NCBI RefSeq assembly: GCF_020858115.1
Contig: NZ_JACYMM010000003.1
Location: 186,001-250,000 of the forward strand
Direction of reading: 5' to 3'
Length of the DNA: 64,000 nucleotides
DNA from: Janthinobacterium sp. FW305-129
Lineage (GTDB): Bacteria; Pseudomonadota; Gammaproteobacteria; Burkholderiales; Burkholderiaceae_D
Shown here: one piece after another, positions 26,442-35,824 of the stretch
How the letters are laid out: the number at the start of each line of letters is the position of its first letter
Position numbering within the stretch: the stretch's first letter is position 1
Program-made: the position numbers and the translations under genes
The notes under the pieces: model-generated
Seen by the model: only the letters and a program-made list of their open reading frames with translations
What the model was told of the DNA's origin: nothing
Databases searched by the model: none

Positions 26442-27773
26442 TCAGGAGAAAATCTTCGGGCGCTGGTCGACCACGCGGCGGGCCTTGCCCGTCAGGGTGC
26501 GTTCGATGCCGGCAGCGGCCACCAGGCGCACGCGCGTGCTCACGCCCACGTGCGTCTTGATGCGGTGTTCCAGCTCGCGCGCCAGGGCATCCGTTTCGCT
26601 GGACGAGATGGTGGCGGTCAGGTCGATGCGCAGCTCGGCGATGACTTCGAGCTTGTCGAGGTGGCCGTCGCGCGTGACCACCAGCTGGTATTGCGGCGCC
26701 AGCTTCGGCATTTTGAGGATCAGCTCTTCGATCTGGGTGGGGAAGACGTTTACGCCGCGGATGATCAGCATGTCGTCCGAGCGGCCCGTGATCTTGCCGA
26801 TGCGGCGCATGGAGCGCGAGGTGGGCGGCAGCAAGCGGGTCAGGTCGCGCGTGCGGTAGCGGATGACAGGCAGCGCTTCCTTCGACAGCGAGGTGAAGAC
26901 CAGTTCGCCCTCCTCGCCATCCGGCAGCACTTCGCCCGTTTCGGGATCGATGATCTCGGGATAAAAATGGTCTTCCCAGATGACGGGACCATCCTTGCTT
27001 TCGATGCATTCGGACGCCACGCCAGGCCCCATCACTTCGGACAGGCCATAGATGTCGACGGCGTCGATGCCGGCGCGCGCCTCGATTTCCGAACGCATGG
27101 CGTCCGTCCACGGTTCCGCGCCGAAGATGCCCACCTTCAGCGACGATTCGGCCGGGTCCAGGCCCTGGCGCGTGAACTCCTCGATGATGTTGAGCATGTA
27201 GGACGGCGTGACCATGATGATCGATGGCTTGAAATCCTGGATCAACTGCACTTGCTTTTCCGTCTGCCCGCCGGACATCGGGATAACCGTGCAGCCCAGG
27301 CGCTCGGCGCCGTAGTGCGCGCCCAGGCCGCCCGTGAACAGGCCGTAGCCGTAGGAGATATGCACCATGTCGCCCGCGCGGCCGCCGCCGGCGCGGATCG
27401 AGCGCGCCACCACGTTGGCCCAGGTATCGATGTCGTTCTGCGTGTAGCCGACCACCGTGGCCTTGCCCGTGGTGCCGCTGGACGCGTGGATGCGCACCAC
27501 TTGCTCGCGCGGCACGGCGAACAGGCCAAACGGGTAATTGTCGCGCAAGACTTTTTTATCGGTGAACGGGAATTTCGACAGGTCGGCCAGGGACTTCAGG
27601 TCGTCCGGATGCACACCCGCTTCGTCAAAAGCGGCGCGGTAATGGGGCACGTTGTCATACGCGTGCTTGAGCGTCCATTTCATGCGTTCGAGCTGCAGCG
27701 CCTGCAGTTCATCCTTGCTGGCGCGCTCGATCGGCTCGAGGTCATTCGGGGCGGGAATTCGTTGGACCATCAT
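26442..27773 (-). CDS. paaK: PaaK, phenylacetate-CoA ligase
   Basis: A 443-residue AMP-forming ligase that activates phenylacetate with ATP and CoA. It has the P-loop-like HASSGTTGKATVVGYT, the YGYGLFTGGLGAHYGAE segment, and the C-terminal hinge GRSDDMLIIRGVNVFPTQIE. Length fits the family. Two adjacent ATGs (27773, 27770) share one AGGAGA site. Confidence 0.95.
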   Translation of the reverse strand: MMVQRIPAPNDLEPIERASKDELQALQLERMKWTLKHAYDNVPHYRAAFDEAGVHPDDLKSLADLSKFPFTDKKVLRDNYPFGLFAVPREQVVRIHASSGTTGKATVVGYTQNDIDTWANVVARSIRAGGGRAGDMVHISYGYGLFTGGLGAHYGAERLGCTVIPMSGGQTEKQVQLIQDFKPSIIMVTPSYMLNIIEEFTRQGLDPAESSLKVGIFGAEPWTDAMRSEIEARAGIDAVDIYGLSEVMGPGVASECIESKDGPVIWEDHFYPEIIDPETGEVLPDGEEGELVFTSLSKEALPVIRYRTRDLTRLLPPTSRSMRRIGKITGRSDDMLIIRGVNVFPTQIEELILKMPKLAPQYQLVVTRDGHLDKLEVIAELRIDLTATISSSETDALARELEHRIKTHVGVSTRVRLVAAAGIERTLTGKARRVVDQRPKIFS

Positions 27774-27817
27774 TGTCTCCTGTTTAATTCTTTAACTGTT
27801 CAATCGGTACTGGCAGT

Positions 27818-28270
27818 TCAAGCCTGCTCTTGTATGACTTCGCCCGCCACGCGGATCGACTTGCCGCGGAAGAGCGCGATGGCGCGGCCTTCCTGATTGC
27901 TGACCTTGACGTCGTAGACGCCGCTTTTTCCCGCCAGCGCCTGTTCGACGGCGTGCGCCGTCAGCACGTCGCCTTCGCGGCCTGGCGCCAGGTAGTCGAT
28001 GGTGCAGCCGGCGCCCACGGTGTTCAGGTTGTAGCTGTTGCAGGCGAAGGCGAAGGCGCTGTCGGCCAGGGCGAAGATAAAGCCGCCGTGGCAGGTCTGG
28101 TGGCCATTGAGCATGTCTGCGCGCACCGTCATCGTCATGCGCGCATGGCCGGGGCCCACGTCGGCCAGGGCGATGCCCATGGCGGCAGTGGCGTTATCGC
28201 GCGACAGCATGGAGGCGGCGGCTGCTTCGGCCAAGGCCTGGGCAGCGTGGATAGGGTGTTCCTTATGCAT
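27818..28270 (-). CDS. paaI: PaaI, hotdog-fold acyl-CoA thioesterase
   Basis: A 150-residue hotdog protein with GHQTCHGGFIFALADSAFAF, the PaaI active-site region, and CTIDYLAPGREGD. It hydrolyses phenylacetyl-CoA or hydroxylated CoA esters to free CoA. ATG 28270 overlaps the paaH end by eight bases and has GGAGCC upstream; a start at 28285 is possible. Confidence 0.92.
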   Translation of the reverse strand: MHKEHPIHAAQALAEAAAASMLSRDNATAAMGIALADVGPGHARMTMTVRADMLNGHQTCHGGFIFALADSAFAFACNSYNLNTVGAGCTIDYLAPGREGDVLTAHAVEQALAGKSGVYDVKVSNQEGRAIALFRGKSIRVAGEVIQEQA

Positions 28271-29828
28271 GAAACTGGGCTCCATTGGCGAGTTTGCGAC
28301 GCAGCAGCGGCGAGACCCGGTAGCGGTCCTCGCCATAGCCTTGCGCTAGGTGGTGCAGCACGGTCACGATCTGTTGAACGCCGACCGCATCGGCCCAGGC
28401 CAGCGGTCCACGCGGGTAATTGACGCCCTTCTGCATGGCGATATCGACGGCATCCGCCGTGCACACGCCCTGGTTGACGGCGTCGGCCGCCTCGTTGGCC
28501 AGCATGGCGACCGTGCGCATGACGGCCAGGCCAGGCACGTCGTCCAGCCGCGTGACGATGAAACCGGCCGCCTGGAACAGGCCGACGACGGCCGCGTAGG
28601 CGGCGTCGCTGCACTGGTCGGCGCGGACCACGGCGATGCGCTTGGCACCGGCGTAATCGAGCGCCAGGTCGAACAGCACCGTGTCCGGATGCTGGTTGTC
28701 GTGCGCGCGCTGGGTGGCGCTGCGGCCATCGGTCAGATAAATCGCGGCGCCATGGCAATGCAGGGCCGGCGCTTCGTCGTGTGTCTGGCCTTCCTGCGTC
28801 ACCCGGCGGCTGACCGTGATGCCAGCCTGCTCCAGCCGCTGCACCAGGCTGCGAATGATGCCGCTATGACCACGGCCATCACCGCCGATGGCGGCCGACA
28901 GAGCGACGAATTCCGGCTTCGGCTGCGGGGCTTCCGCCTGCGCGACAGGGGCAGCCGCGCCTTCACCATACTGATAAAAACCACGGCCCGACTTGCGGCC
29001 CAGGAAACCGGCGTTGACCATTTCCTGCTGCAGCACGGACGGCGTGAAGCGCGGGTCGTTGAAATAGGCGCCGAACACGGATTGCGTGACGGAGAAATTG
29101 ACGTCATGGCCAATCAGATCCATCAGCTCGAATGGCCCCATGCGGAAACCGCCCGCTTCACGCAGCACGGCATCGATGGTGGCGGCGTCGCCTGCCTGTT
29201 CATTGAGCAAACGCCAGCCTTCCGCATAAAACGGACGGGCGACACGGTTGACGATGAAGCCGGGCGTCGATTTCGCATGCACGGGATTTTTTCCCCAGGC
29301 GATAGACGTGTCGTAGACGGTGGCGGCAACCTGCTCGCTGGTGGCCAGGCCACTGATCACTTCGACCAGCGCCATCAGGGGCACGGGATTAAAGAAGTGC
29401 ATGCCGACCAGGCGTTCCGGGCGGCGCAGCTTGGTGGCGATGGCCGTGACGGAGATCGACGAGGTATTCGTCGCCAGGATGCAGTCGTCGCTGACCAGCG
29501 CTTCCAGTTCCGCGAACAGGCCGCGCTTGACGTCGAGATTTTCCACGATGGCTTCCACCACCAAGGATGCATCGCTCACATCGGCCAGGCTGCCGGCCGC
29601 CTGCAGGCGCGCCGTGGCGGCTGCCGCATCGTCAGCCGTCATGCGGCCCTTTTCGGCCAGCTTCGCATACATCTTGCCAATATCGAGCAAGGCCTTGCTG
29701 ACGGCTTCTGCGCGCGTGTCGTACAGTTTGACGCGGTAACCGGCGGCGGCGGCCACCTGCGCGATGCCGGCGCCCATGGCGCCGCTGCCGATGACGGCGA
29801 CGATACTGTTGTTTGCCAATGCGGTCAT
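28263..29828 (-). CDS. paaH: PaaH, 3-hydroxyadipyl-CoA dehydrogenase
   Basis: A 521-residue NAD-dependent dehydrogenase. The Rossmann motif VIGSGAMGAGIAQVAA is near the N-terminus, followed by NTSSISVTAIA and GMHFFNPVPLMALVEV (catalytic His). A second 3HCDH C-terminal domain follows near 410-510 (GLAVMRTVAMLANEAADAV), giving the long PaaH/PaaC form. It oxidises 3-hydroxyadipyl-CoA to 3-oxoadipyl-CoA. Confidence 0.94.
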   Translation of the reverse strand: MTALANNSIVAVIGSGAMGAGIAQVAAAAGYRVKLYDTRAEAVSKALLDIGKMYAKLAEKGRMTADDAAAATARLQAAGSLADVSDASLVVEAIVENLDVKRGLFAELEALVSDDCILATNTSSISVTAIATKLRRPERLVGMHFFNPVPLMALVEVISGLATSEQVAATVYDTSIAWGKNPVHAKSTPGFIVNRVARPFYAEGWRLLNEQAGDAATIDAVLREAGGFRMGPFELMDLIGHDVNFSVTQSVFGAYFNDPRFTPSVLQQEMVNAGFLGRKSGRGFYQYGEGAAAPVAQAEAPQPKPEFVALSAAIGGDGRGHSGIIRSLVQRLEQAGITVSRRVTQEGQTHDEAPALHCHGAAIYLTDGRSATQRAHDNQHPDTVLFDLALDYAGAKRIAVVRADQCSDAAYAAVVGLFQAAGFIVTRLDDVPGLAVMRTVAMLANEAADAVNQGVCTADAVDIAMQKGVNYPRGPLAWADAVGVQQIVTVLHHLAQGYGEDRYRVSPLLRRKLANGAQFHA

Positions 29829-29829
29829 A

Positions 29830-30621
29830 TCAATGTCCCTTGAATTGCGGTGTGCGTTTTTCCATGAAGGCGGCCACGCCTTCGCGGTAATCGTCGCTGT
29901 TACCGAGATCGCTCATCATGCGCGCTTCCAGCGCAAGCTGCTGCGGCAGGGTATTGGCGCCGCTGGCGGCCAGCGCCTGCTTGGTATACGCCAGGCCCTT
30001 GGTCGGCGCCGTGGAAAAGTGCACGGCCAGCTTGCGCGTCTCTTCCGCCAGCTGCGCGTCGTCCACGCATTTCCAGATCAGGCCCCAGTCTTCCGCTTTT
30101 TCCGCCGTCAGTTTTTCACCGAGCATGGCCAGGCCCATGGCGCGCGCCGAACCGATCAGGCGAGGCAGGAAGAAGGTGCCGCCCGTGTCCGGGATCAGAC
30201 CCAGCTTGCAGAACACTTCCACGAAACTGGCCGACTTGCCGGCGATGACGATGTCGCAGGCCAGCGCCAGGTTGGCGCCCGCGCCCGCGGCCACGCCGTT
30301 GACGGCGCAAATCACGGGCATAGGCAAGGCTTTCAAGGCCAGCACCAGCGGCGCATAGTTTTTTTCCACCGACTCGCCCAGGTCCACGCCCTTCGAGCCC
30401 GGTTCCACGGCGCGGTCGGACAAATCCTGGCCCGCGCAAAAGCCGCGGCCCGCGCCCGTCAGCACGAAGACGCGCACGGTGCTGTCGGCGTTCACTTGCG
30501 CAATCGCGTCGCGCACTTCCTCGTGCATGGCTTGCGTAAAGCTATTGAGCTTGTCGGGACGGTTCAGGGTCAGAGTGGCGATACCCTGCTCGATGGTGAA
30601 GAGGATGTTTTGGTAGGTCAT
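29830..30621 (-). CDS. paaG: PaaG, 1,2-epoxyphenylacetyl-CoA isomerase
   Basis: A 263-residue crotonase-fold enzyme with FCAGQDLSDR (oxyanion hole) and KLGLIPDTGGTFFLPRLIG (the catalytic Asp follows the Gly-rich helix start). The DTGG variant, with Asp in place of the hydratase Glu, is characteristic of the isomerase PaaG rather than the hydratase PaaF. It converts the ring epoxide to oxepin-CoA. It ends one base before paaH. Confidence 0.93.
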   Translation of the reverse strand: MTYQNILFTIEQGIATLTLNRPDKLNSFTQAMHEEVRDAIAQVNADSTVRVFVLTGAGRGFCAGQDLSDRAVEPGSKGVDLGESVEKNYAPLVLALKALPMPVICAVNGVAAGAGANLALACDIVIAGKSASFVEVFCKLGLIPDTGGTFFLPRLIGSARAMGLAMLGEKLTAEKAEDWGLIWKCVDDAQLAEETRKLAVHFSTAPTKGLAYTKQALAASGANTLPQQLALEARMMSDLGNSDDYREGVAAFMEKRTPQFKGH

Positions 30622-30672
30622 GGCGTCTCGCTTTTGTAATGGATACGGCAGGGCGTCAGCCCTGCGCCGGCT

Positions 30673-31752
30673 TTATTCAGCCTGGTCGAAGTCCACCACG
30701 ACCTTGTCGGTCAATGGAAAACTCTGGCAACTGAGGACGAAGCCGCGCGCCACTTCGTAGTCTTCCAGCGCGTAGTTGACGTCCATCTCGACCTTGCCGT
30801 CGAGGATCTTGCAGCGGCAGGTCGAGCACACGCCGCCCTTGCACGAGTAGCGCATGTCCAGCCCATGGCGCAGGCCCGCGTCGAGGATGGATTCCTTGTC
30901 CTTGTCCATCGTGAAGGTGGTGTGGTTGCCATCCATGATGACGGTCACTTCCGTTTCCTGCACCGCATCCGCAGCCAGCTGGGCGCGTGGCTTGTGGGCG
31001 TTTTTCGGGATGCTGGCGGCGAACAGTTCGACCTTGATGTTCTGCTTGGGCATGCCGGCTGCCTGCAGGGCGGCGGAGACACCGAGCATCATGTCTTCCG
31101 GGCCGCAGATGAAGGCGTTGTCGTAGTCTTCGACCTTGATCCAGTGCTGCAGGAATTGCTCGCATTTTTCCTGCGTGATGCGGCCGTTGAACAATTCGAT
31201 GTCCTGCTGCTCGCGGCTCATCACGTACACCAGGTTCAAGCGCTCCAGGTACACATCCTTCAAATCCGTCAATTCTTCCTTGAAGATGACGGACGACGAG
31301 GCGCGGTTGCCGTAGAACAGGGTGAAACGGCTCAGGGGTTCCGTCAGCAGAGTCGTCTTGATGATGGAGAGGATGGGCGTGATGCCGCTGCCGGCCGCAA
31401 ACGCCAGGTAGTGCTTGCGGTTGACGCAATCGAGCGGCACGTTGAAGTGGCCCATGGGCGGCATCACCTCGATAGTCGCGCCGGCTTTCAGGGTATCGTT
31501 CGCCCAGGTGGAAAAGGCGCCGCCCGGCGTGCGCTTGATGGCCACGCGCAGGGTGCCGTCCTGCACCGCCGAACAGATGGAATACGAACGGCGCACGTCT
31601 TCCGCATTGATATTGGCGCGCAGGGTCAGGTGCTGGCCCTGCTGGAAGCGGAACTGCTGCTGCAGTTCCGCTGGCACGTCGAACGTGACGGCGATGGTGT
31701 CGCGCGTTTCATTGCGCACGTTGGCCACGGACAGCGGATAAAATTTACTCAT
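30673..31752 (-). CDS. paaE: PaaE, reductase of the phenylacetyl-CoA epoxidase
   Basis: A 359-residue FAD and [2Fe-2S] reductase that passes electrons from NADPH to PaaA. FAD motif RRSYSICSA, nucleotide motif AGSGITPILSIIKT and, at the C-terminus, the plant-type ferredoxin motif CKGGVCSTCRCKI with a further Cys in LSCQSF. GGAGATG precedes ATG 31752. Confidence 0.95.
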   Translation of the reverse strand: MSKFYPLSVANVRNETRDTIAVTFDVPAELQQQFRFQQGQHLTLRANINAEDVRRSYSICSAVQDGTLRVAIKRTPGGAFSTWANDTLKAGATIEVMPPMGHFNVPLDCVNRKHYLAFAAGSGITPILSIIKTTLLTEPLSRFTLFYGNRASSSVIFKEELTDLKDVYLERLNLVYVMSREQQDIELFNGRITQEKCEQFLQHWIKVEDYDNAFICGPEDMMLGVSAALQAAGMPKQNIKVELFAASIPKNAHKPRAQLAADAVQETEVTVIMDGNHTTFTMDKDKESILDAGLRHGLDMRYSCKGGVCSTCRCKILDGKVEMDVNYALEDYEVARGFVLSCQSFPLTDKVVVDFDQAE

Positions 31753-31792
31753 GCTTCATCTCCAGTTTCTTCGGAACGTGTGCCTGATTTTT

Positions 31793-32326
31793 TTAGTGGC
31801 ACTTGAAGTAGTCAAACGGTTCGCGGCAAGCCAGGCATTTGTACAGTGCCTTGCACGGCGTGGAGCCGAACTGGCTGGTCAGCTGCGTATGCGTCGAGCC
31901 GCAGTTCGGGCAGATCACGTCCAGCTTGGGCATGGCCTGGCGCTTGACTCCACCACGCAAACCGCTGATGTCGATCACCTGCTGCTGCGGCGGGGCGATG
32001 CCATAGCCTTTCAGCTTGGCCTTGCCCGCTTCGCTCATCCAGTCCGTGGTCCAGGCGGGCGCCAGCTGGTTCACCAGCGTCACCCTGGCCACGCCATGGC
32101 TGCGCAAGGCATCGGTGACGGCATCGGCGATCACCTGCATGGCCGGGCAGCCCGAATACGTGGGCGTGATCGTCACGATGCAGGCATCGACGTCCGTGAC
32201 GTCGACGGCGCGCACGATACCCAGGTCCACCACCGAGATTACGGGGATTTCCGGGTCGGGCACCTCGCCCAGCCAGGCCCAGACCTGTGCCGCGTCCAGC
32301 GCCGCGGCGCCACCGGCCGTGTTCAT
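31793..32326 (-). CDS. paaD: PaaD, iron-sulfur maturation-type protein of the epoxidase
   Basis: A 177-residue protein with an N-terminal MIP18/DUF59 domain (EVPDPEIPVISVVDLGI and TPTYSGCPAM) and a C-terminal four-cysteine zinc-ribbon-like end (CPNCGSTHT then CLACREPFDYFKCH). PaaD is needed for an active PaaABCE complex, probably for metal-site assembly. TAATG one-base overlap with paaC. Confidence 0.94.
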   Translation of the reverse strand: MNTAGGAAALDAAQVWAWLGEVPDPEIPVISVVDLGIVRAVDVTDVDACIVTITPTYSGCPAMQVIADAVTDALRSHGVARVTLVNQLAPAWTTDWMSEAGKAKLKGYGIAPPQQQVIDISGLRGGVKRQAMPKLDVICPNCGSTHTQLTSQFGSTPCKALYKCLACREPFDYFKCH

Positions 32327-33078
32327 TACCACTCTGCCCCGGGATAGGCGCGCTGCAGGAACTGCATCTCGGCCAGAATAAAACCCAGGTGCTCCGTGTG
32401 CGTGCCCTGCTTGCCGCCCTTTTGCATCCAGGCGTCGGGCGCCGGCATGACCAGCGTCGCTTCGGCGAAGATCTCGGCCACGTGTTCGAGGAAGGCCCGG
32501 CGCAGCACGTCCGATGGCGGCGCGATGCCGGCGGCAACCATGGCCTGGTCAACGGCGTCGTACTTGAACATCTCGCCCGTGTACATCCACAGCTTGTCGG
32601 CGGCCGCCTGCGTCTTGGCGTGGCTATCCGCCGTGCCGTCGCCGAGACGCACGATCAGGTCGCCGCTGCGGCGCAAGTGATAGGTCACTTCCTTGATCGA
32701 TTTTTGCGCCACGTCGACGATGCGGGCATCCGCCGATTTTGTCAGTTCCAGCAGCTGGAAGTAGTGCCAACTGTCGAAGAAGAACTGGCGCATCATGGTG
32801 TCGGCGTAATTGCCGTTCGGCTGTTCGACCAGCAGGCAGTTCTTGAAGTCGTGGGCGTCGCGCAAAAAGGCGATGTCGTCCTCGTCGCGGCCGGCGTTTT
32901 CCAGTTCGGCCGCATAGCTGAACCACAAGCGCGTCTGGCCCAGCAAGTCCAACGACACGTTGGTCAGCGCCATGTCTTCTTCCAGTGCCGGGCCCTTGCC
33001 GCACAGCTGCGACAGCTGCTGGCTGAGGATCAGGGCATTGTCGCCCAGACGCAGGAGGTAGTTGACCTTGTCATCCAT
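32326..33078 (-). CDS. paaC: PaaC, structural subunit of the phenylacetyl-CoA epoxidase
   Basis: A 250-residue ferritin-like protein (YLLRLGDNALILSQQL, then LDLLGQTRLWFSYAAELE). PaaC pairs with PaaA as a non-catalytic scaffold. ATG 33078 gives an N-terminus that fits the family; GTG 33096 and ATG 33093 are upstream options. Confidence 0.94.
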   Translation of the reverse strand: MDDKVNYLLRLGDNALILSQQLSQLCGKGPALEEDMALTNVSLDLLGQTRLWFSYAAELENAGRDEDDIAFLRDAHDFKNCLLVEQPNGNYADTMMRQFFFDSWHYFQLLELTKSADARIVDVAQKSIKEVTYHLRRSGDLIVRLGDGTADSHAKTQAAADKLWMYTGEMFKYDAVDQAMVAAGIAPPSDVLRRAFLEHVAEIFAEATLVMPAPDAWMQKGGKQGTHTEHLGFILAEMQFLQRAYPGAEW

Positions 33079-33092
33079 TGCAGGCGCTCCCA

Positions 33093-33377
33093 TCACAGAT
33101 TCTTGACTTCTTCCGGCATCGGGAAGAAGGTGGGATGGCGGTACACCTTGCTGTTCGACGGTTCGAACAGGGCGCCCTTGTCGCCGGGGCTGCTGGCGAC
33201 GATATCGGCCGCGCGCACCACCCAGATGCTCACGCCTTCATTGCGGCGCGTGTAAACGTCGCGCGCATGGTTGACCGCCATGGCGGCGTCGGAAGCGTGC
33301 AGGCTGCCCACATGCTTGTGCGCCAGGCCGTGCTGGCTGCGGATGAACACTTCCCACAATGGCCATTCTTTGCTCAT
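33093..33377 (-). CDS. paaB: PaaB, small subunit of the phenylacetyl-CoA epoxidase
   Basis: A 94-residue protein starting MSKEWPLWEVFIRSQHGL and containing HVGSLHASDAAMAVNHARDVYTRR, the PaaB signature. It bridges PaaAC heterodimers. AGGGGA precedes ATG 33377. Confidence 0.95.
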   Translation of the reverse strand: MSKEWPLWEVFIRSQHGLAHKHVGSLHASDAAMAVNHARDVYTRRNEGVSIWVVRAADIVASSPGDKGALFEPSNSKVYRHPTFFPMPEEVKNL

Positions 33378-33402
33378 GTTGCTATCCCCTTTTATAGATA
33401 TT

Positions 33403-34392
33403 TCAGGCTGCCGCTTTGCTAGCGGCTTGCTTGTCTGCATACGCGACCAAGGCATCGCGGAACCATGCACCGTCTTCATACGCTTTCACGCGCGTTTGCA
33501 AACGTTCGCTGTTGCACGGGCCATTGCCCTTCAGGACATTGTTGAACTCGGACCAGTCGATCTCGCCGAATTCATAGTGGCCCGTTTCCGCATTGAACTT
33601 CAGGTCGGGATCGGGCACGGTCAGGCCCAGGTATTCGATTTGCGGCACGGTCTGGTCGACCATGCGCTGGCGCAATTCATCGTTCGAAAACAGCTTGATG
33701 CGCCATTGCGCCGATTGGGCGCTGTTGACGGAGGCGGCGTCGGACGGGCCGAACATCATCAACGATGGCCACCACCAGCGGTTCAAGGCATCCTGCGCCA
33801 TGGCTTTCTGCTCGGGAGTGCCCTTGCACAGCGACATCATGATGTCGTAGCCCTGGCGCGCATGGAACGATTCTTCCTTGCAGACGCGGATCATGGCGCG
33901 CGCATACGGACCGTAGGAGCAGCGGCACAGGGGAATCTGGTTGATGATGGCGGAGCCGTCGACCAGCCAGCCGATGGCGCCCATGTCGGCCCACGACAGG
34001 GTGGGATAGTTGAAGATGCTGGAATACTTGGCTTTGCCCGAGTGCAAGGCGGCCAGCAAGTCGTCGCGCGAAACGCCCAGGGTTTCCGCAGCGCTGTACA
34101 GGTACAGGCCGTGGCCCGCTTCGTCCTGGATCTTCGCCAGCAGGATCGACTTGCGTTTCAGGGTCGGCGCGCGCGTGACCCAGTTACCTTCAGGCAATTG
34201 GCCGACGATTTCCGAGTGCGCGTGCTGCGAAATCTGGCGGATCAGGGTCTTGCGGTAGGCGTCCGGCATCCAGTCCTTGGCCTCGATCTTGATGCCTTCG
34301 TCGATGCGCGCCTGGAAAGCGCGCTCTTCCTGGCCCATGTCGTCGATGGAGCGGACGTTCTTGAGGCCGGTTTCAACCATTTGTGCGTACAT
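33403..34392 (-). CDS. paaA: PaaA, catalytic di-iron subunit of the phenylacetyl-CoA epoxidase
   Basis: A 329-residue ferritin-like oxygenase, first gene of the paa operon. Metal-ligand helices carry [17 protein letters not shown] (ExxH) and [15 protein letters not shown] (ExxH). It inserts one oxygen atom into the ring of phenylacetyl-CoA. ATG 34392 follows GGGAGA; an upstream extension would run into the promoter. Confidence 0.96.
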   Translation of the reverse strand: MYAQMVETGLKNVRSIDDMGQEERAFQARIDEGIKIEAKDWMPDAYRKTLIRQISQHAHSEIVGQLPEGNWVTRAPTLKRKSILLAKIQDEAGHGLYLYSAAETLGVSRDDLLAALHSGKAKYSSIFNYPTLSWADMGAIGWLVDGSAIINQIPLCRCSYGPYARAMIRVCKEESFHARQGYDIMMSLCKGTPEQKAMAQDALNRWWWPSLMMFGPSDAASVNSAQSAQWRIKLFSNDELRQRMVDQTVPQIEYLGLTVPDPDLKFNAETGHYEFGEIDWSEFNNVLKGNGPCNSERLQTRVKAYEDGAWFRDALVAYADKQAASKAAA

Positions 34393-34447
34393 GATCTGTC
34401 TCCCATGTCTTTGATTTTGCGCAGTAACGCGGTGCGATGAACAGATA

Positions 34448-34505
34448 ATACGATACAAAAAACGATTTGCATACACTTGATGTGAGTCATTTTAAAAAAT
34501 CGTAT
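34448..34505. promoter_or_regulatory. Inverted ATACGAT boxes in the paaA-paaX control region
   Basis: ATACGAT (34448-34454) and its complement ATCGTAT (34499-34505) face each other 51 bases apart, in very AT-rich DNA; a half copy ACGATTT is at 34462-34468. A -10-like TATTAT on the minus strand abuts the first box. These are candidate PaaX sites that would repress paaA until phenylacetyl-CoA accumulates. The sequence differs from the enterobacterial site, so this is inferred from position and symmetry. Confidence 0.4.
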
Positions 34506-34659
34506 CTTGTGCAGCTTTTTTGTGCGTATGATATTGCTTATCAGAAAACACTACGGAGCGCCCCCTGCGCTTCCGGCAAATTATTGCCGCGCTACCCGCG
34601 CAGCCAAGTAAACTGCTGCTTTTATTGAACCGACCGCAACACGGCCAGACCGGAACCAC

Positions 34660-35589
34660 ATGAAGAACACCCGCTGCACGGCATGGATAGCCGATTTCCT
34701 GGAAAGCGACCCACCGCGCTCGAAGTCCCTGGTGATGACGATTTTCGGCGACGCCATCGTGCCGCGCGGCGGCGCCATCTGGCTGGGCAGCCTGATCGAA
34801 CTGCTGGCGCCGTTCGGCGTGAATGACCGTTTATTACGCACCAGCGTGTTCCGCCTGGCGCAGGAAGGCTGGCTCAGCTCGCAACGCGACGGCCGCCGCA
34901 GCGCCTATACGATACGCCCGGAGGCGCTGGCCCGCTTCGAACGCGCCTACCGCCGCATCTATGCGCCGCTGGTGGTGCACTGGGATGGCAGCTGGACCCT
35001 GGTGATCGGCCCGGCCGGCAGCATCGGCGCGGCCGAACGGGGGGCGCTGCGCAAGGAATTGTTATGGGCCGGCTATGGCTTGATCTCCCCGGGCATCTTC
35101 GGCCACCCGGCCAGCAATACGGAAGCGCTGGAAGATATCCTCGTGCGCAACGAGGTACAGGGCAAGCTGTATGTCTGCCACACCACCGAATTGCCTGGCG
35201 TGAGCACGCGCCCCCTGCGCGACATGGTGGGCGAATGCTGGGACTTGTCGGAAGTGATGGCCGGCTACGAAAAATTCATCGCCAGCTTCCTGCCCCTGCT
35301 GACCCTGCTACAGGAAGCGCCCGTCTTCGATGCGGAGCAAGCCTTCGTCATCCGCTCGCTGCTGACGCACGCCTACCGTCGCGTGCAATTACACGACCCG
35401 CAACTGCCCGTCGAACTGCTGCCCGAACCGTGGCCCGGCACGCAAGCCTATGCGCTGGCGCGCGACCTGTACCGCATCACCCATGCGGCCGCCGAGGAAC
35501 ATATCCTGGCCACCCTGCGGCGCGAGGATGAGCATGTGCCCGACGTGGAGCCGTGGTTTTTTGAACGTTTTGGCGGACTGAACACCTGA
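34660..35589 (+). CDS. paaX: PaaX, repressor of phenylacetate degradation
   Basis: A 309-residue regulator, divergent from paaA. N-terminal winged helix (about 20-90: SLVMTIFGDAIVPRGG, then LLRTSVFRLAQEGWLSSQRDGRRSAY), central and C-terminal PaaX domains. In the family phenylacetyl-CoA releases the protein from the operator. The intervening control region holds inverted ATACGAT boxes. Confidence 0.93.
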   Translation: MKNTRCTAWIADFLESDPPRSKSLVMTIFGDAIVPRGGAIWLGSLIELLAPFGVNDRLLRTSVFRLAQEGWLSSQRDGRRSAYTIRPEALARFERAYRRIYAPLVVHWDGSWTLVIGPAGSIGAAERGALRKELLWAGYGLISPGIFGHPASNTEALEDILVRNEVQGKLYVCHTTELPGVSTRPLRDMVGECWDLSEVMAGYEKFIASFLPLLTLLQEAPVFDAEQAFVIRSLLTHAYRRVQLHDPQLPVELLPEPWPGTQAYALARDLYRITHAAAEEHILATLRREDEHVPDVEPWFFERFGGLNT

Positions 35590-35610
35590 TAAAACGTCCA
35601 TGGCGGCGTT

Positions 35611-35756
35611 GCAGGGCCTGGGCGTACGTTCGTACTGCCTGCGGCCCTGCGCCTTGCCCTGGCCATTTTTCAGGCGTTCAGGAATAAGAACACCTATCAA
35701 AACCTACTGCGCGTCGGTATTTGCGGCCTGCGATGCTCACTGTACCTTCGTACAGT
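35611..35756. repeat. Two hairpins in the spacer after paaX, probably a dispersed repeat
   Basis: A 40-base hairpin (35611-35650) has an outer stem GCAGGGCC/GGCCCTGC, an inner GC stem and a GTAC-GTTC-GTAC tip. A second (35739-35756) has ACTGTAC/GTACAGT around CTTC. Both tips are GTAC stems with four-base loops, suggesting one repeat family. The 235-base spacer holds no gene; the structures may end the convergent transcripts. Confidence 0.5.
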
Positions 35757-35824
35757 TGCGCTTCTCAACCACAACTCCCTTCCGCTCGCTACGGTTTTAC
35801 TAGGTGTTGTAAGTCACCGCCTGC

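Noticed and set aside
28350..29843. 497-codon plus ORF opposite paaH
   Set aside because: Antisense shadow of a gene with clear NAD-binding and catalytic motifs.
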